64,000 bases of DNA from Ciona intestinalis (Eukaryota > Chordata > Ascidiacea > Phlebobranchia > Cionidae): contig NW_004190506.2 in NCBI RefSeq assembly GCF_000224145.3, forward strand, positions 553,517-617,516, given 5' to 3'. The notes beneath the pieces were generated by a model that ran no database searches, was not told the origin of the DNA, and was given only the letters and a program-made list of their open reading frames with translations. The stretch's first letter is position 1. Each line of letters opens with the position of its first letter. Shown one piece after another: positions 12,173 to 23,109 of the stretch. A program made the translations under genes and the position numbers.

Positions 12173-15100
12173 TCATACTTCAATAAATCGCTGAGTTACA
12201 ACTTTGAAAGGAGAATTCCACATTTGCTTCAGGTCACCCTGTTTATCAAAGTAAATATAGCAGTTAATAATATTAAATATATGAATAATAACTTGATTTG
12301 TTTCTTTGGTAGCAAACATTTAGATAGAAGTATTTAAACTGAAAAGACAGGATATGGCAACAAATTAAACATTCGGTAAAACACGTTGAATTAAGTGCAA
12401 GAATCATAATATATCTAAAGCTAAATAGAATTTAAAAGATGTGAAAATATGCCACTACTTAGTAATACATGCCAATACGTTTATTAAAGTAAAATAACAT
12501 CATATAACTTATTGTAATAATAACATATGGGGTAATGAATCAATCCTGGCCAGAATCCTAGGACCCATGGCGTGCCACACTGCAAGCTCTCATTCACATA
12601 GAGATAGAATCATAACATATTTAACGCTAAATAGACTTCATGTACGAAGTAGCCACTTAAAAATGTACATCCCATATTCCCACTGCAATATGGGAGGTTT
12701 TATTAAACATATACGAACCTTGATATAAGCCATAGTAACAAGTGGCAGTAATGTGAATGGCACAAGATATAATAAAGCTGGCTGTGCGCTGCTGTTTATC
12801 TCCGAAGCAACAGTTGCCGTGACTAATCCTGTAAACAAAACTAATTAATAAAATGTTTAACAATGTAAAGGAACTAGCTGAATAAATTAAGATAATTAAA
12901 TTACTGGAAAACCAAGAATAAATCATACAAAGGTACATTCATGGTAAGTGGTAACTTGTAAGCTGCCACAAGGTATTTGGAACAGAACGCTTGTTTTATA
13001 ACGGGTATTGTTTCCCGACTAAGCAAGGATAAAACAAGTTACATTCATCATTTATTATATGTTTAAATTAAAAAGAAATAATATAAAAACAACAGTTAAC
13101 ATAATAAAGATCAGAAGAATATATTAAAGTGATTGAATGATTGCAAAAATACAAAATCAAATTTAGAGTAAACTAACGGATAATTACATTAAGACAGATA
13201 TACACACCTATAAAATATCCTACAAGTGTGCAGTGAAAATATCGAACTCTGTAAATAAGATTCCCAGGTGAGGATGGGGCATATGTTTCTCCTTCTAACT
13301 TCCTCTTTTTATAATTATCGTATCGGAGTACAAAACATAACAGGAGACCAGGCATAACAATGTCACCCATACCAAGCATACTGAATCTATCATTTGTTGA
13401 GTTGGGGTCAAATGAACTGAAAAGTAAAATCTGGTCAAAAAATGTGTCACTTATTTAATTTGCTAATAATGTTTTTTATACATTTGTACAAGATTAAATA
13501 CGAATTTTAGTTTTTGATAAAAAACGTTCACAAAATTATGTTAATGGCTTTTTATTTAACGAATATATTATGTTACACGAAAAGTAGATTAGTATGCGGT
13601 TTAAAAGAACTTAAAAATAGGAATAAAATTTGAGATACCTATATCATGTCCAATATTAAGTTTCATTAATTTTTGGTGTGAATTGATAGGTTTTGTAACA
13701 AGGAAAGGAGAAAGGTATTATCTGTAAGCTTCTTGATATATGAAGAAAGGTAGAGTTTTGTGATTTGATACAGATTATAGCAGTCATTATGTCATAAAGG
13801 GTTATGAAATAAAATATAGGCTAACACAATTTTGCTCCTTTATATAAATTATTAAATATTAACAAGTTAAAGCTCTTTCATATTGCTAATAATGGATGTT
13901 AGCACTGTAAAAAAATGAAAATTATGTATTTGAAAATATCACTTGAACAAAGGAAAATACTGTAATATCATGGATGAAATAAGCAGTAACTGTATGAATG
14001 AATGGCATGTCTACTTGAAATAATGATATGCTATTCACATAGTGTATTTCTCTCTACAGACATAACATGATAATTTATTTATTTCCCAAACCACTAAGTC
14101 TGCTGTGTACAAGCTTAATGATGCCAAGAATTCGGTACATACATCTATATCTGATATAATTTACTTATTTTTACAAAATTAATTTACAAAATTTTTACAA
14201 GTTTTACAAAATTAATGTATTCTGTTACTTTTAATAAAGTTCTGTTACTTTTCTGTTTAAAAAATTATGTTACTTTTAATAAACCAGGCATAATGTAAAT
14301 AATCTTTTAGCTAGTATAAAAAACTTGTATTTCAGTTGTTTCCTTTGCCATCTGTAACATTTCTTATAAAGTCTTGCCGAATAGCAGACGAAACGTAGGA
14401 AATACACTACAATTTTTACACCAGATGAGCTGCTCAAAATTATTTACATTATGCCAGATAGCATAACAGCTGCTATAATGCTATTTAAAATTAATGTACC
14501 AGATGTGATGTCGAAATACACAAAGATTTTTATAACCAAATAAGATGCTGAAATGTCGTTTAAAATAAATGTACCTTGGAAATACCAGCTTGCCGGGTAA
14601 AGACAACTGTGGGGCATCTTTTGCTGCAGCGAGGTTGAATTTACGAGCAAGAATCCCAACCTGTTAAGTAATCAAGGAATTGGCAAATAAAATATTTGTC
14701 TAACTGAGTCCTAAGAATTGCTTATCACTGAACAAACAGTTATAAAAAGATTAAAGACTTTTACAACCTAATTTAAGTCACATGCCACACATTAGCACAC
14801 AATAAACATAAAATTTTAAACCATAACGATAGTGTTGTAAAACCTACTTAAAGTATGATCTCACCAGCTATCACAACTTTATATTAAAACAACTTGTGAT
14901 TTTAATGAGACCTCACTTAAGATTTCAGTTGAAATTGTTGTTTTTTTTTAAAAAAAGGAGACTTAAAGAAGTTATATATATACCCTATATGGTTGAAAGT
15001 AAATTGTAACTTGATTACTTTACTTACCGGGTTATCAGCTTGTGCTGTAGCAACTTGTACCATCACATTTGCGTTGAACAAATACGAGGAAAAGAAAACC

Positions 15101-17726
15101 CAAAAAACATCATAGATTAAAAGACCAGATAGCAGGAGGCATGACACTTTTAAACTTGGCAGTCTCAGTAAAGCAATCATGGACACACATAAACCCATGC
15201 TGAGTGCTGGAAAAGAAACAAGTTAGAACTTTACCAAGCTGTATGGTGTACAACAAGAGTTACTGAGAAATAACAAACAAATTAAATTAATACCATAGTA
15301 AAAATAATAAGCTGTATGTTGTACAACGCGAGTTACTGTACAATACAACGAATCAACGCTAGAGTAAAAATACTAAAATAGCAGCTGGATAACTGTAAAA
15401 TAAGAGTCAAAACATAATAAAACCGTAAACACACACATTGGAAACTACATGTCTTGTACCGGTACCTGGTGACAGCATGACCTGGTGACATACATAAATG
15501 CGATAACATCATACGCGCGTACGTTATGGTCTACATCATGTAACAAATCCTTACTAACCACATAACAACATTCTTAGTTTGTAATAATACTTTNNNNNNN
15601 NNNNNNNNNNNNNNNNNNNNNNNNNNNNNNNNNNNNNNNNNNNAAACATAATGAGAAGTGAAACAGATGCACCAATGGGAAGGCAGATTGCTTGTGTTGT
15701 ATCAATGGTTTGAAACGTTGCTGTAAACAAATACACAAGTGAAGTTACACATTGGTAAATATGTATATGGCGAAACATTGCTGTAAATAAATACACAACT
15801 GAAGTCATAGATAAATATTCATAAATGTTAAAACATGGCTGCAAATAAAAACACAAGTTACACATAAGTAAATATGTATGAAGTATGACAGCTGACATAT
15901 GGATGTTGCATAGTCATGAGCAGTTGTTATGCTCCACACAAGTGCGTATTACCTTGGAGACCTTTGTGACCTCACAACTATTCATACAACAGATGTTATA
16001 TGAAACAAGTGACATTTGAATTTCTTAACAACCCCAACGTTCATAAACTATGACATAACACTATAACAGTACCATGTTTTATGACATCATAGTAATGAAG
16101 ACCCGTGCTTATGCAGAAGGAGTACTTGATTTTCATTTTTGACACTTACATAAGAGTAACTTAGAATAATACAAGTTGTATTATACAAATTCGCAAAGCA
16201 ATGGTTTTGTTTAATCTATACTTGGCAGTGAGCAAGGTGATAAATAATGAATAAAATCAGCAACTTATACATAATTAATATATGTGGCAGGTGAATGATT
16301 ATAAACAACATTTAATGAAAAAGAAAATCAGCAAACTAATCAAATATTAGTTTTTGATTACACAAATAGGGACAAAACAAACTTTTAAAGAATTTTACAT
16401 TTTTTTGTATATGGGCAATACGCCTATATTTTAAAATACACAATGGGAGAAACAAAACAGATTTTCCCCGATACAATTAGTTTGAACTTGTGTTGTAAAC
16501 CAAAATAGAAAGACAGCAAAAATATGAAGGACTGGTTAGTTTTTCTGTAGTAAGTTAGCCTGGGGACAAACTATGGCAGACAACATAGTTATGAGGATGG
16601 AGTGTCAACATCAATGCTATAACTTTAACTACTGCAATAAAAATTGATACTTTATAGTTTCTAAATGCGATTAATCTTTCCCAAATAGGAACAGGTGTTG
16701 TAAGGAATAAAAATGTATGTTGTATGAATTATTTTGTATTTCAAGACATTTCTCACAAATGAACAAACCGATTGGGAATCGATAACACGATTTAAACACA
16801 GCGTTGGGTTATTTCAAATACGCATAACATGCGCTTTGAAAAAATTTAAGCTAAAAACAAATGGTATACTTACAATTTTCACTATTTAGAATATCACTTT
16901 TTTCACGTGCACTTTGTTCATGCTCCATATTTAATGAACTGCGATGAAATTTAAACAATATAAGTTAAATAAAACTGACATGTCTCAAAGGAACAGAGGA
17001 AATAGGTATCAAGTTAAGACAGATTGATGACAAGCAAACAATTAAATGGGTAAAATGAGAACTAAATGAGGATAAATGCAGCCTTTCCTGTCTGCAGTAG
17101 GGTATGTGAACATATGATACACATTTGGATCAGGTAGTAATGTATTATATCCCAGGGGGAATAATCGTGTGTTTATATATAAGACAATAAACACTGTTAA
17201 TGTCATCGTAGGAGACTGGAAAACTGTAATTAATGCAATATTAACACACCAACCATATACAATAACATGGAATATTCTATGGATATATATATGTACCACT
17301 GTACCAGTATATAGAAATATAATGTTCTGTGTGTGAAAAACATTATATTTCTATATTTCCATAAAATGTTTTACACACAAAACATACACATATTAAAGCT
17401 TTGACATTGGTAATCACTAATTATAATAAATGAGATATGGTACATTCTAATGGTAAGATTTACTACAATGGTTGTAGAAAGTAGAAACAAAAGTAATGCA
17501 AGACAATCAGCAACATAAAAATAAAATGCATTATTTTACCAATTTCTCATTACATAATCCTTCCCATACAGATACAATCATTCCCCAATACTGATTCAGA
17601 TTTATATAAGGCAGAATATGACTCCTATTCTAAGAATATTTATTAGAAAATAGAACTTTACCGGAAACTGCCATACACGATGAGTAATATGGCGATCACA
17701 AAAGTTGAGATTCTTGAAGAATCCAT
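12173..17726 (-). CDS. SPPL3: Signal peptide peptidase-like 3 (interrupted by assembly gap)
   Basis: A GxGD intramembrane aspartyl protease of the Golgi that clips type II membrane proteins such as glycosyltransferases. Exons are 17739-17662 (ATG 17726), 16938-16874, 15720 into the gap, 15206-15028, 14660-14575, 13416-13208, 12828-12719 and 12238-12173 (TGA). Phases agree outside the gap. Visible hallmarks are [16 protein letters not shown], the catalytic [12 protein letters not shown] and [11 protein letters not shown] aspartates, the QPALLYL (PAL) motif, and the C-terminal end QRFIEV, close to the vertebrate SPPL3 ending. About 80 residues expected between transmembrane segments are missing at 15594-15643. 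The first ATG follows an acceptor (TTGTTTCAG), so a short upstream exon or a trans-spliced leader may precede it. The sequence fits SPPL3 better than SPP or SPPL2. Confidence 0.95.
12540..12600. repeat. Dispersed repeat fragment (GGACCCATGGCGTGCCACAC type)
   Basis: The reverse complement is close to the stretch at about 1180-1240 (TGTGGCATGCCATGGGTCCT). Weaker relatives occur near 3775-3830 and 40255-40330. It looks like fragments of one interspersed element. I cannot define ends or family. Confidence 0.45.
12940..13052 (-). repeat. Dispersed repeat family C, minus-strand copy
   Basis: Reverse complement reads GAATGTAACTTGTTTTATCC, then CCCGTTATAAAACAAGCGTT, then ACCTTGTGGCAGCTTACAAG. The same order of blocks is present at 62470-62577 and, more weakly, at 24932-25030 and 30597-30682. 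It lies in an SPPL3 intron. Confidence 0.6.
15594..15643. other. Assembly gap (50 N)
   Basis: Fifty N inside SPPL3. The exon ending at its right edge (QTIDTTQ...SLLIMF) is cut. The run length is probably nominal, because one or more exons coding about 80 residues must fit here or have been lost. Confidence 0.95.
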
Positions 17727-17739
17727 GAAGGAAAAAAAC

Positions 17740-19889
17740 CTGAAACAAGAAATTTTTATTAGGTGTATATATGTTTGTCTGTGGTTATTATCATCAGACT
17801 ACATTTCACATAGAGATGTGAAAACTGCAAAGCTTTATTATAATAATGGCCATGCCATATGCCTATTATAAGGTAGCTATACTTTATATGAAAGTTTTCA
17901 GATTATTTTTAAAAACAATTATTTATATATTTGAAAAAATAAATTTAGGAAAAACACTATAACACAATTTAATAAAATAAAGGAGCGGTATTCATACGTA
18001 ATAAAGTAAAACACTAACATTATAGCAGAAACCATCACAAATGATTGCAAAGCGTTAATAAATGAAGTCATGGTATGCTTTCTGATATAAAACAACTAAG
18101 CAGATTTAAGTTACATATACAACAGAAACAGGCTTTTATGTATATATATATATAATGATAGTTGATACTGCCCTGCTCTACTTTAATATACTGAACATAT
18201 AACACACAAAACATTTATAATCATAACATTTCAAATCATATTAATAGTGAATCACTTTTCACTAGCTGAATAAGCAATGAACATTTGCACAATGTGTTGA
18301 CAAAACAGTGGAGAGAAGCAATGATCAACGACATTAATAGATGAATAATTTTGGTTTTGACTTTTTTTAGAATTTATTTTTAAAATGTGGCATAGGTGGA
18401 CTGAAGTGTTTGTATCTATAGTTAATATTCAAAAAAATGCAAAATGGTTAAAAATACAGAGTAAAAGAAATTTACTACAGAATGATAATGAATCTATATA
18501 AGAAAAAAAGCCACGAATAGCTTATTGGGTTAAAGGGGTGGCCACATATTGTCTAACATTGGCAATGCAGTATTAGGCTGCAATGCAATAGAATACATGA
18601 AAATACAGCAATGCTTTAAAGAATATACCATTGGTAATTTCCACGTGGAAATGAGACCGCGATGGGAATTTCCTTTACCACATTTGCGCTATCTTGTTGA
18701 ATGATACTTTGCTGCACAATGTTGCCCTGGATCTCTGGGACTCTTCCAATGTCAGAGTTAGAAATAACGGCGTCCTGTGCGACTACAATTTGCAGCAAGC
18801 AAAATGCAACTAGAAATTTCATGATCGAAATATTACACCAACATCAAGCCTCCTGTACCAACTATCTGCAGAAATAGTAATAAACATACTTATATATGTA
18901 GGAACCTTGAAAAATCATTGCAAATATCATGATAATAAAGTCTACAACACAACTATACGGTAAAATAACAGTATACGCTTACACATTTAAAAAGAAAAAA
19001 CCCACAAAACGAAAGAACTGCAGTTAAGATAACACTTTACCACCCGCGCAACGGTAGTAAATGTGACACCACGTTTATTTCGCGACTCTTTTAGCGAGTA
19101 CTTCCTTTCCGGTTCTTTGTTTTGAAGCAGCTCCGTCAGTTTGGGGGCGGTTACCACACAACTGTGGGGAGAATTTTTTGTTTTGGACAAGGTATTTTAC
19201 ATATTTAGTACCGCCATTTTCGCTCCATCATATTAATGAGTGTCCGTTAAAATCGTTTTAGCGTTAGTTAGAAGCGCAGTAACGAACGTATTTAATATTT
19301 TTGCGAATAATATTAACAAATTTTCTCGACAATATCGCTTTTATCTCACACTGTCGGGTAATACATGTTATGTATTATTGGTAACTATTTTGCACTCTTA
19401 AGATCAGGAAAAGGTATTCAACAACATCACCCACCCCCCATAGAGGTTCTAGTTTAAAATGAGTAACAATTAACTGCCTACCTGCCTCCATTTCCCAATC
19501 CGCAGCATAGAACACTTGGTGCTAGTATAGAATCCTTTCACTACGTTATCTGCTACCCACTAAACCTGAACCTAGTGATTCCTAACTACCATGGCCAACA
19601 CTTCCCATTAGCCAAATCTTTAACGTACCGACAGATTCTTCAGTAATACCCAATTTCCCAATTATAGCCACCAAACTTCAACAGAGTCACACATTCCACA
19701 AGAACGCTATAATACTAGAAGCCCTACCTCATACAAAAAATAAACAAATTCTAATAATACATGTGTGGGTTCAGACAATTGTGTTACATAAACAGAAAAC
19801 AACAATGGGCTGTATTCGAATGTGAAATAATGCAATATATTACATTGTCCGGCTAAACAATTTTCCTTCTTTTTGCTTTTATATAAAGT
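17740..19889. other. Spacer between SPPL3 and the CCT4 3' end
   Basis: About 2.1 kb of AT-rich sequence. Apart from the candidate secreted frame at 18616-18822, I see only an open stretch at 18987-19190 (minus), with a possible donor after residue 50, that does not join in frame to it. There is no RNA gene or clear repeat here. Confidence 0.5.
18616..18822 (-). CDS. Possible small secreted protein, unrecognised
   Basis: A 68-codon frame beginning with a clear signal-peptide-like start, MKFLVAFCLLQIVVAQ, followed by a polar, Gln/Ile/Ser-rich segment. The ATG lies about 55 bp after an acceptor-like TTTCTGCAG, as expected for a 5' UTR exon. It may end in a single exon. Alternatively it may splice at the GTATAT after codon 66 to an acceptor near 18570, since a TTGCATTGCAG lies there. 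I do not recognise a family. It sits between CCT4 and the first SPPL3 exon, on the same strand as both. Confidence 0.35.
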   Translation of the reverse strand: MKFLVAFCLLQIVVAQDAVISNSDIGRVPEIQGNIVQQSIIQQDSANVVKEIPIAVSFPRGNYQWYIL

Positions 19890-19895
19890 TTTATT
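19890..19895 (-). terminator. Poly(A) signal AATAAA of CCT4
   Basis: AATAAA on the minus strand, about 80 nt after the CCT4 stop and inside AT-rich sequence. Confidence 0.55.
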
Positions 19896-19975
19896 GAACT
19901 TGATTTACGTAACGACCAGTTCATGCTACAAAAAACAAACTTGGTTACTCCATGCTAATGCGACTGTTTCACTTT

Positions 19976-22252
19976 TCAATGGCCTCGTGTATTGACGATG
20001 TCATCAATCTTCAGGATGCTGCGGACCGTCTCCGTAGCAAGCTCTATGGCGCTGGTGGAGACCAGAAGAGGTTGGAGAACATTCTCCTGAGCCATGTCAG
20101 AGATTCCTCCTCTTCTTACATTGATTCCACATCCGCTGTCACCGTTAGCATGACGATTACGTAACTCAGTAACCGTAGCAATTGGGTTAAGACCAGCATT
20201 CTCAGACAGAGTGTAAGGGACAACCTCTAAAGCTTCAGCATAAGCCTGAAACATGATTAATATGTTCAGTACATTATATGAAATATCAATAAAAGATAGA
20301 TTTGTCAGGAGTTAAAAAAAAAGGTAAAAACATAAATATATATATATAGATAAACAGTTTTATTACTGCCAAAGGCCTAAACGACAATTTTCGACACCAT
20401 TTCCTTTCACGATTATTAATACTCTTCTGGAAGCAATAATTTGTTCTAAAACATATTTTTTAGGATAAATAAACTAATACTTACCTGGAAGCAATAAGCC
20501 TCCATCCCACTAAGTGTCTGTGCATATTGAAGCAGCTGCACAGCAAGTTCTGTCTCAGGTGCCCCACCTCCTGCAATGATAAACCTCTTCTTTACCAAAC
20601 ATCTGATGACGCATAGAGCATCATGGATTGAACGTTCAGCTTCATGAAGAACAAGTTTGTTTGACCCACGAACAAGAATTGAAACTGTGTTACTGGCGGC
20701 ACTGCAACCAGTTACCTATAAACATACAAAAATATTAAGTTTTTAAAATCACCATGCAACTAATGAATAAACTTTGCCCAAAGCCTTTATGTGATTTTGT
20801 CTGAAGGTCATAAATCTATAAGTTTATTTGGGTGTAAACTTTAATTGACATTATTTTAACTAAAGTTGCCCGAAACAGGTTTTGTTTGAGTTCAGTTCTT
20901 TCTAAAAACTGGCTAACATGTGTTCCGAGAGTTGGTGGATATAAAAATGTATGCCATTGGTTTGAGTAAATAAAAGCAATGACAAACCTTCACAATTCTT
21001 CCAGTTCCAACATTGACTTCTTCAACCAACTCAGCTGAAGCCAACATCTCAGATGTGAAGTGATCAATACTTGCAATAGGTTTGCAGCCGGTGCTCTTAC
21101 ACACAAACTCAATATCTTCCCTCTCTACATCTTTCACTACAAGAATCTTCATCTTGTTAAGAAAATGAAGAGCAAGATCACTGAGAGCATCACGGAGGAT
21201 CGATTTCTGGATGAACAGAACATTGCATCCAGCCTTCTTGATCTGCTTTACCAGATTGAGAGTATACTGCCGTTCTTCACGAAGAACGCGATCCATTTGA
21301 GTGTAATCAGACAAAATAACTTGATTCTCCATATCTGTCTTGGGGGGAGATAGACAGAATTGAATGAGTCCAATTTTAGCTTTCTCCACGCGACGAAGTC
21401 CGCCTCCAGCTCCGGATGCGGTCTTCTGACTCAAGATCAGTCCATCAATCATTTCTGTGTCTTCCACAGTACCACCTAGCTTTGGAATCACACGAATATT
21501 GCGAAGATCAACGTTGTTTGGGTTTGAAGAATCAACAACCTGAAAGAAATAAAAATAAATCAATAACCTGAAAGAAACAAAAATAAATCAATAACCTGAA
21601 AAAAAAACAATATTTAAATTTAAATATATATATATATATATTATATATATAAAAAATTAACTAAAACTGTAGTTTATTAGTATTAAGTGTTTACCTTCAG
21701 CACTGCATCAACAGACATTGGTCCCAGAATGCCAGCATACTGTGAAACAACCTTTGAATTCAAAGAAGTGTTTGCACTTGTTAGCAAAAGAGATCTGTCA
21801 CTAAGCTCTATTGGCTTTGCCATGTTGGTTAAAACTTCTACAGCTTTTGCTGAACATTTCTGAAATGCGTCTGAAATGACAGTGGGGTGGATACCTCTGC
21901 CAAGAAGTTTCGATGCCGCATTTAAAAGACTTCCAGCAATAACGACAACTGAAGTTGTGCCATCTCCTGCTTCTACATCCTGGGCTTTAGACAATTCAAC
22001 CAACATTCTGGCGGCTGGGTGAAGCACTTTCATCTGCTTGAGAATAGTAGCTCCATCATTAGTAATTGTAACATCACCCTTTTCGTCCTGGATCATTTTA
22101 TCCATGCCTTTTGGTCCCAAACTGGTTCTAACAGAGTCAGCAACGGCTTTAGCAGCTTGAATATTGCTCTCACGGATCTGAGTCGGCTTTTCCTTGTCTT
22201 GGAACTGAGCCTTCTTGCCGGTGGGCCGTCTGGCCATTTTCATAGGTGCCAT
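19976..22252 (-). CDS. CCT4: T-complex protein 1 subunit delta (CCT4)
   Basis: One of eight subunits of the cytosolic chaperonin TRiC/CCT, which folds actin, tubulin and other clients using ATP. Four exons, all phase 0: 22252-21695, 21539-20988, 20715-20485 and 20245-19976. They give 536 aa, close to the usual 540. Visible are [11 protein letters not shown] (residues 43-53), the nucleotide site GDGTT (96-100), [17 protein letters not shown] in the intermediate and apical part, and [13 protein letters not shown] plus [16 protein letters not shown] in the second equatorial half. [20 protein letters not shown] and [18 protein letters not shown] match the delta subunit rather than the other CCT paralogues. 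It is divergently arranged with FUT8, with 857 bp between the ATGs. The intron before exon 2 contains duplicated acceptor sites (see findings). Confidence 0.97.
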
Positions 22253-23109
22253 TTTTGCAGCAAGCTAATTTAAATAAACTAAATACAAAAACTAAAAAAA
22301 ACACCAATTAAAATAAAAACCCACGGTACCTGACCGGCGCACTTTGAGCAGTATTATAACAAAGTTTTGTCTTAAACACAAACACAATATAATCAAATAC
22401 TAAGAAAATTTGATGCGGTTTTGGGCAAAAAAATAATACAAATGATACCCATGCTTACAAACAATAACATTTCCACAGAAAACTTCAACAACCAACACCT
22501 TGCACTGCAAAACTTACCCTCTCAATCTTAGAAATTTAAACTCATGCTTCCAGAACGATCCATGCTAGAATTTTCACGGTTCAACAACTTTAACCGAACC
22601 GTTGTTTTAATTGAAATCAAAGTTTTTCACGACTTTATTCGGGGAGTACGTAAAATCCCAAATCTTTGTAGAATGTTTCTTTCTGCGTTCCATGAGCTTA
22701 TTTATCAGCTCTAAATTAAAGCATTTCGAAGATACATATTGCATACGCCGTTTTATATTGTTGTTGCGGGTCCGGCGTGTGTTGGTATAAAATGTTGAGT
22801 AAATTTGCAATAAGCCTAAAGTATTTAGCGCAAACTTTACGTACTTTTGCTTTTATGTTGATGAAAAAATCTTTAAATAAATATCGGAAGCAACAGCTTG
22901 GAATCTTGCCGATTGCAAACGTGGTTGGTTGCCATATGTTCCGGGATGGGATGTAAGCGGGAAACCTAGCACATTAGGATGGCTTCCTGCAAGCCTATAG
23001 GCCTACTATACAGCCTTGTAACGAAATTCGCTTTTAGAGTAACAGCATCACTACAGGGATCCGTTTCTAAATAGATTAAACTTTCGTAGTGAAATCCATA
23101 AGCAAACCG
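22253..23109. promoter_or_regulatory. Divergent promoter region CCT4 / FUT8
   Basis: 857 bp separate the two start codons, which point away from each other, so both promoters must lie here or in upstream leader exons. A GAATTTTC pair (22568-22575), the GAAnnTTC core of a heat-shock element, lies about 316 bp before the CCT4 ATG. A TTTAAATTAG acceptor-like site lies just before the CCT4 ATG. No TATA assignment is convincing. No long open frame is supported. Confidence 0.5.

Noticed and set aside
18987-19190. 67-codon minus-strand frame with a possible donor after ARV
   Set aside because: Joining it to the next acceptor runs into a stop and is out of frame with the signal-peptide frame. More likely 5' leader or spacer.
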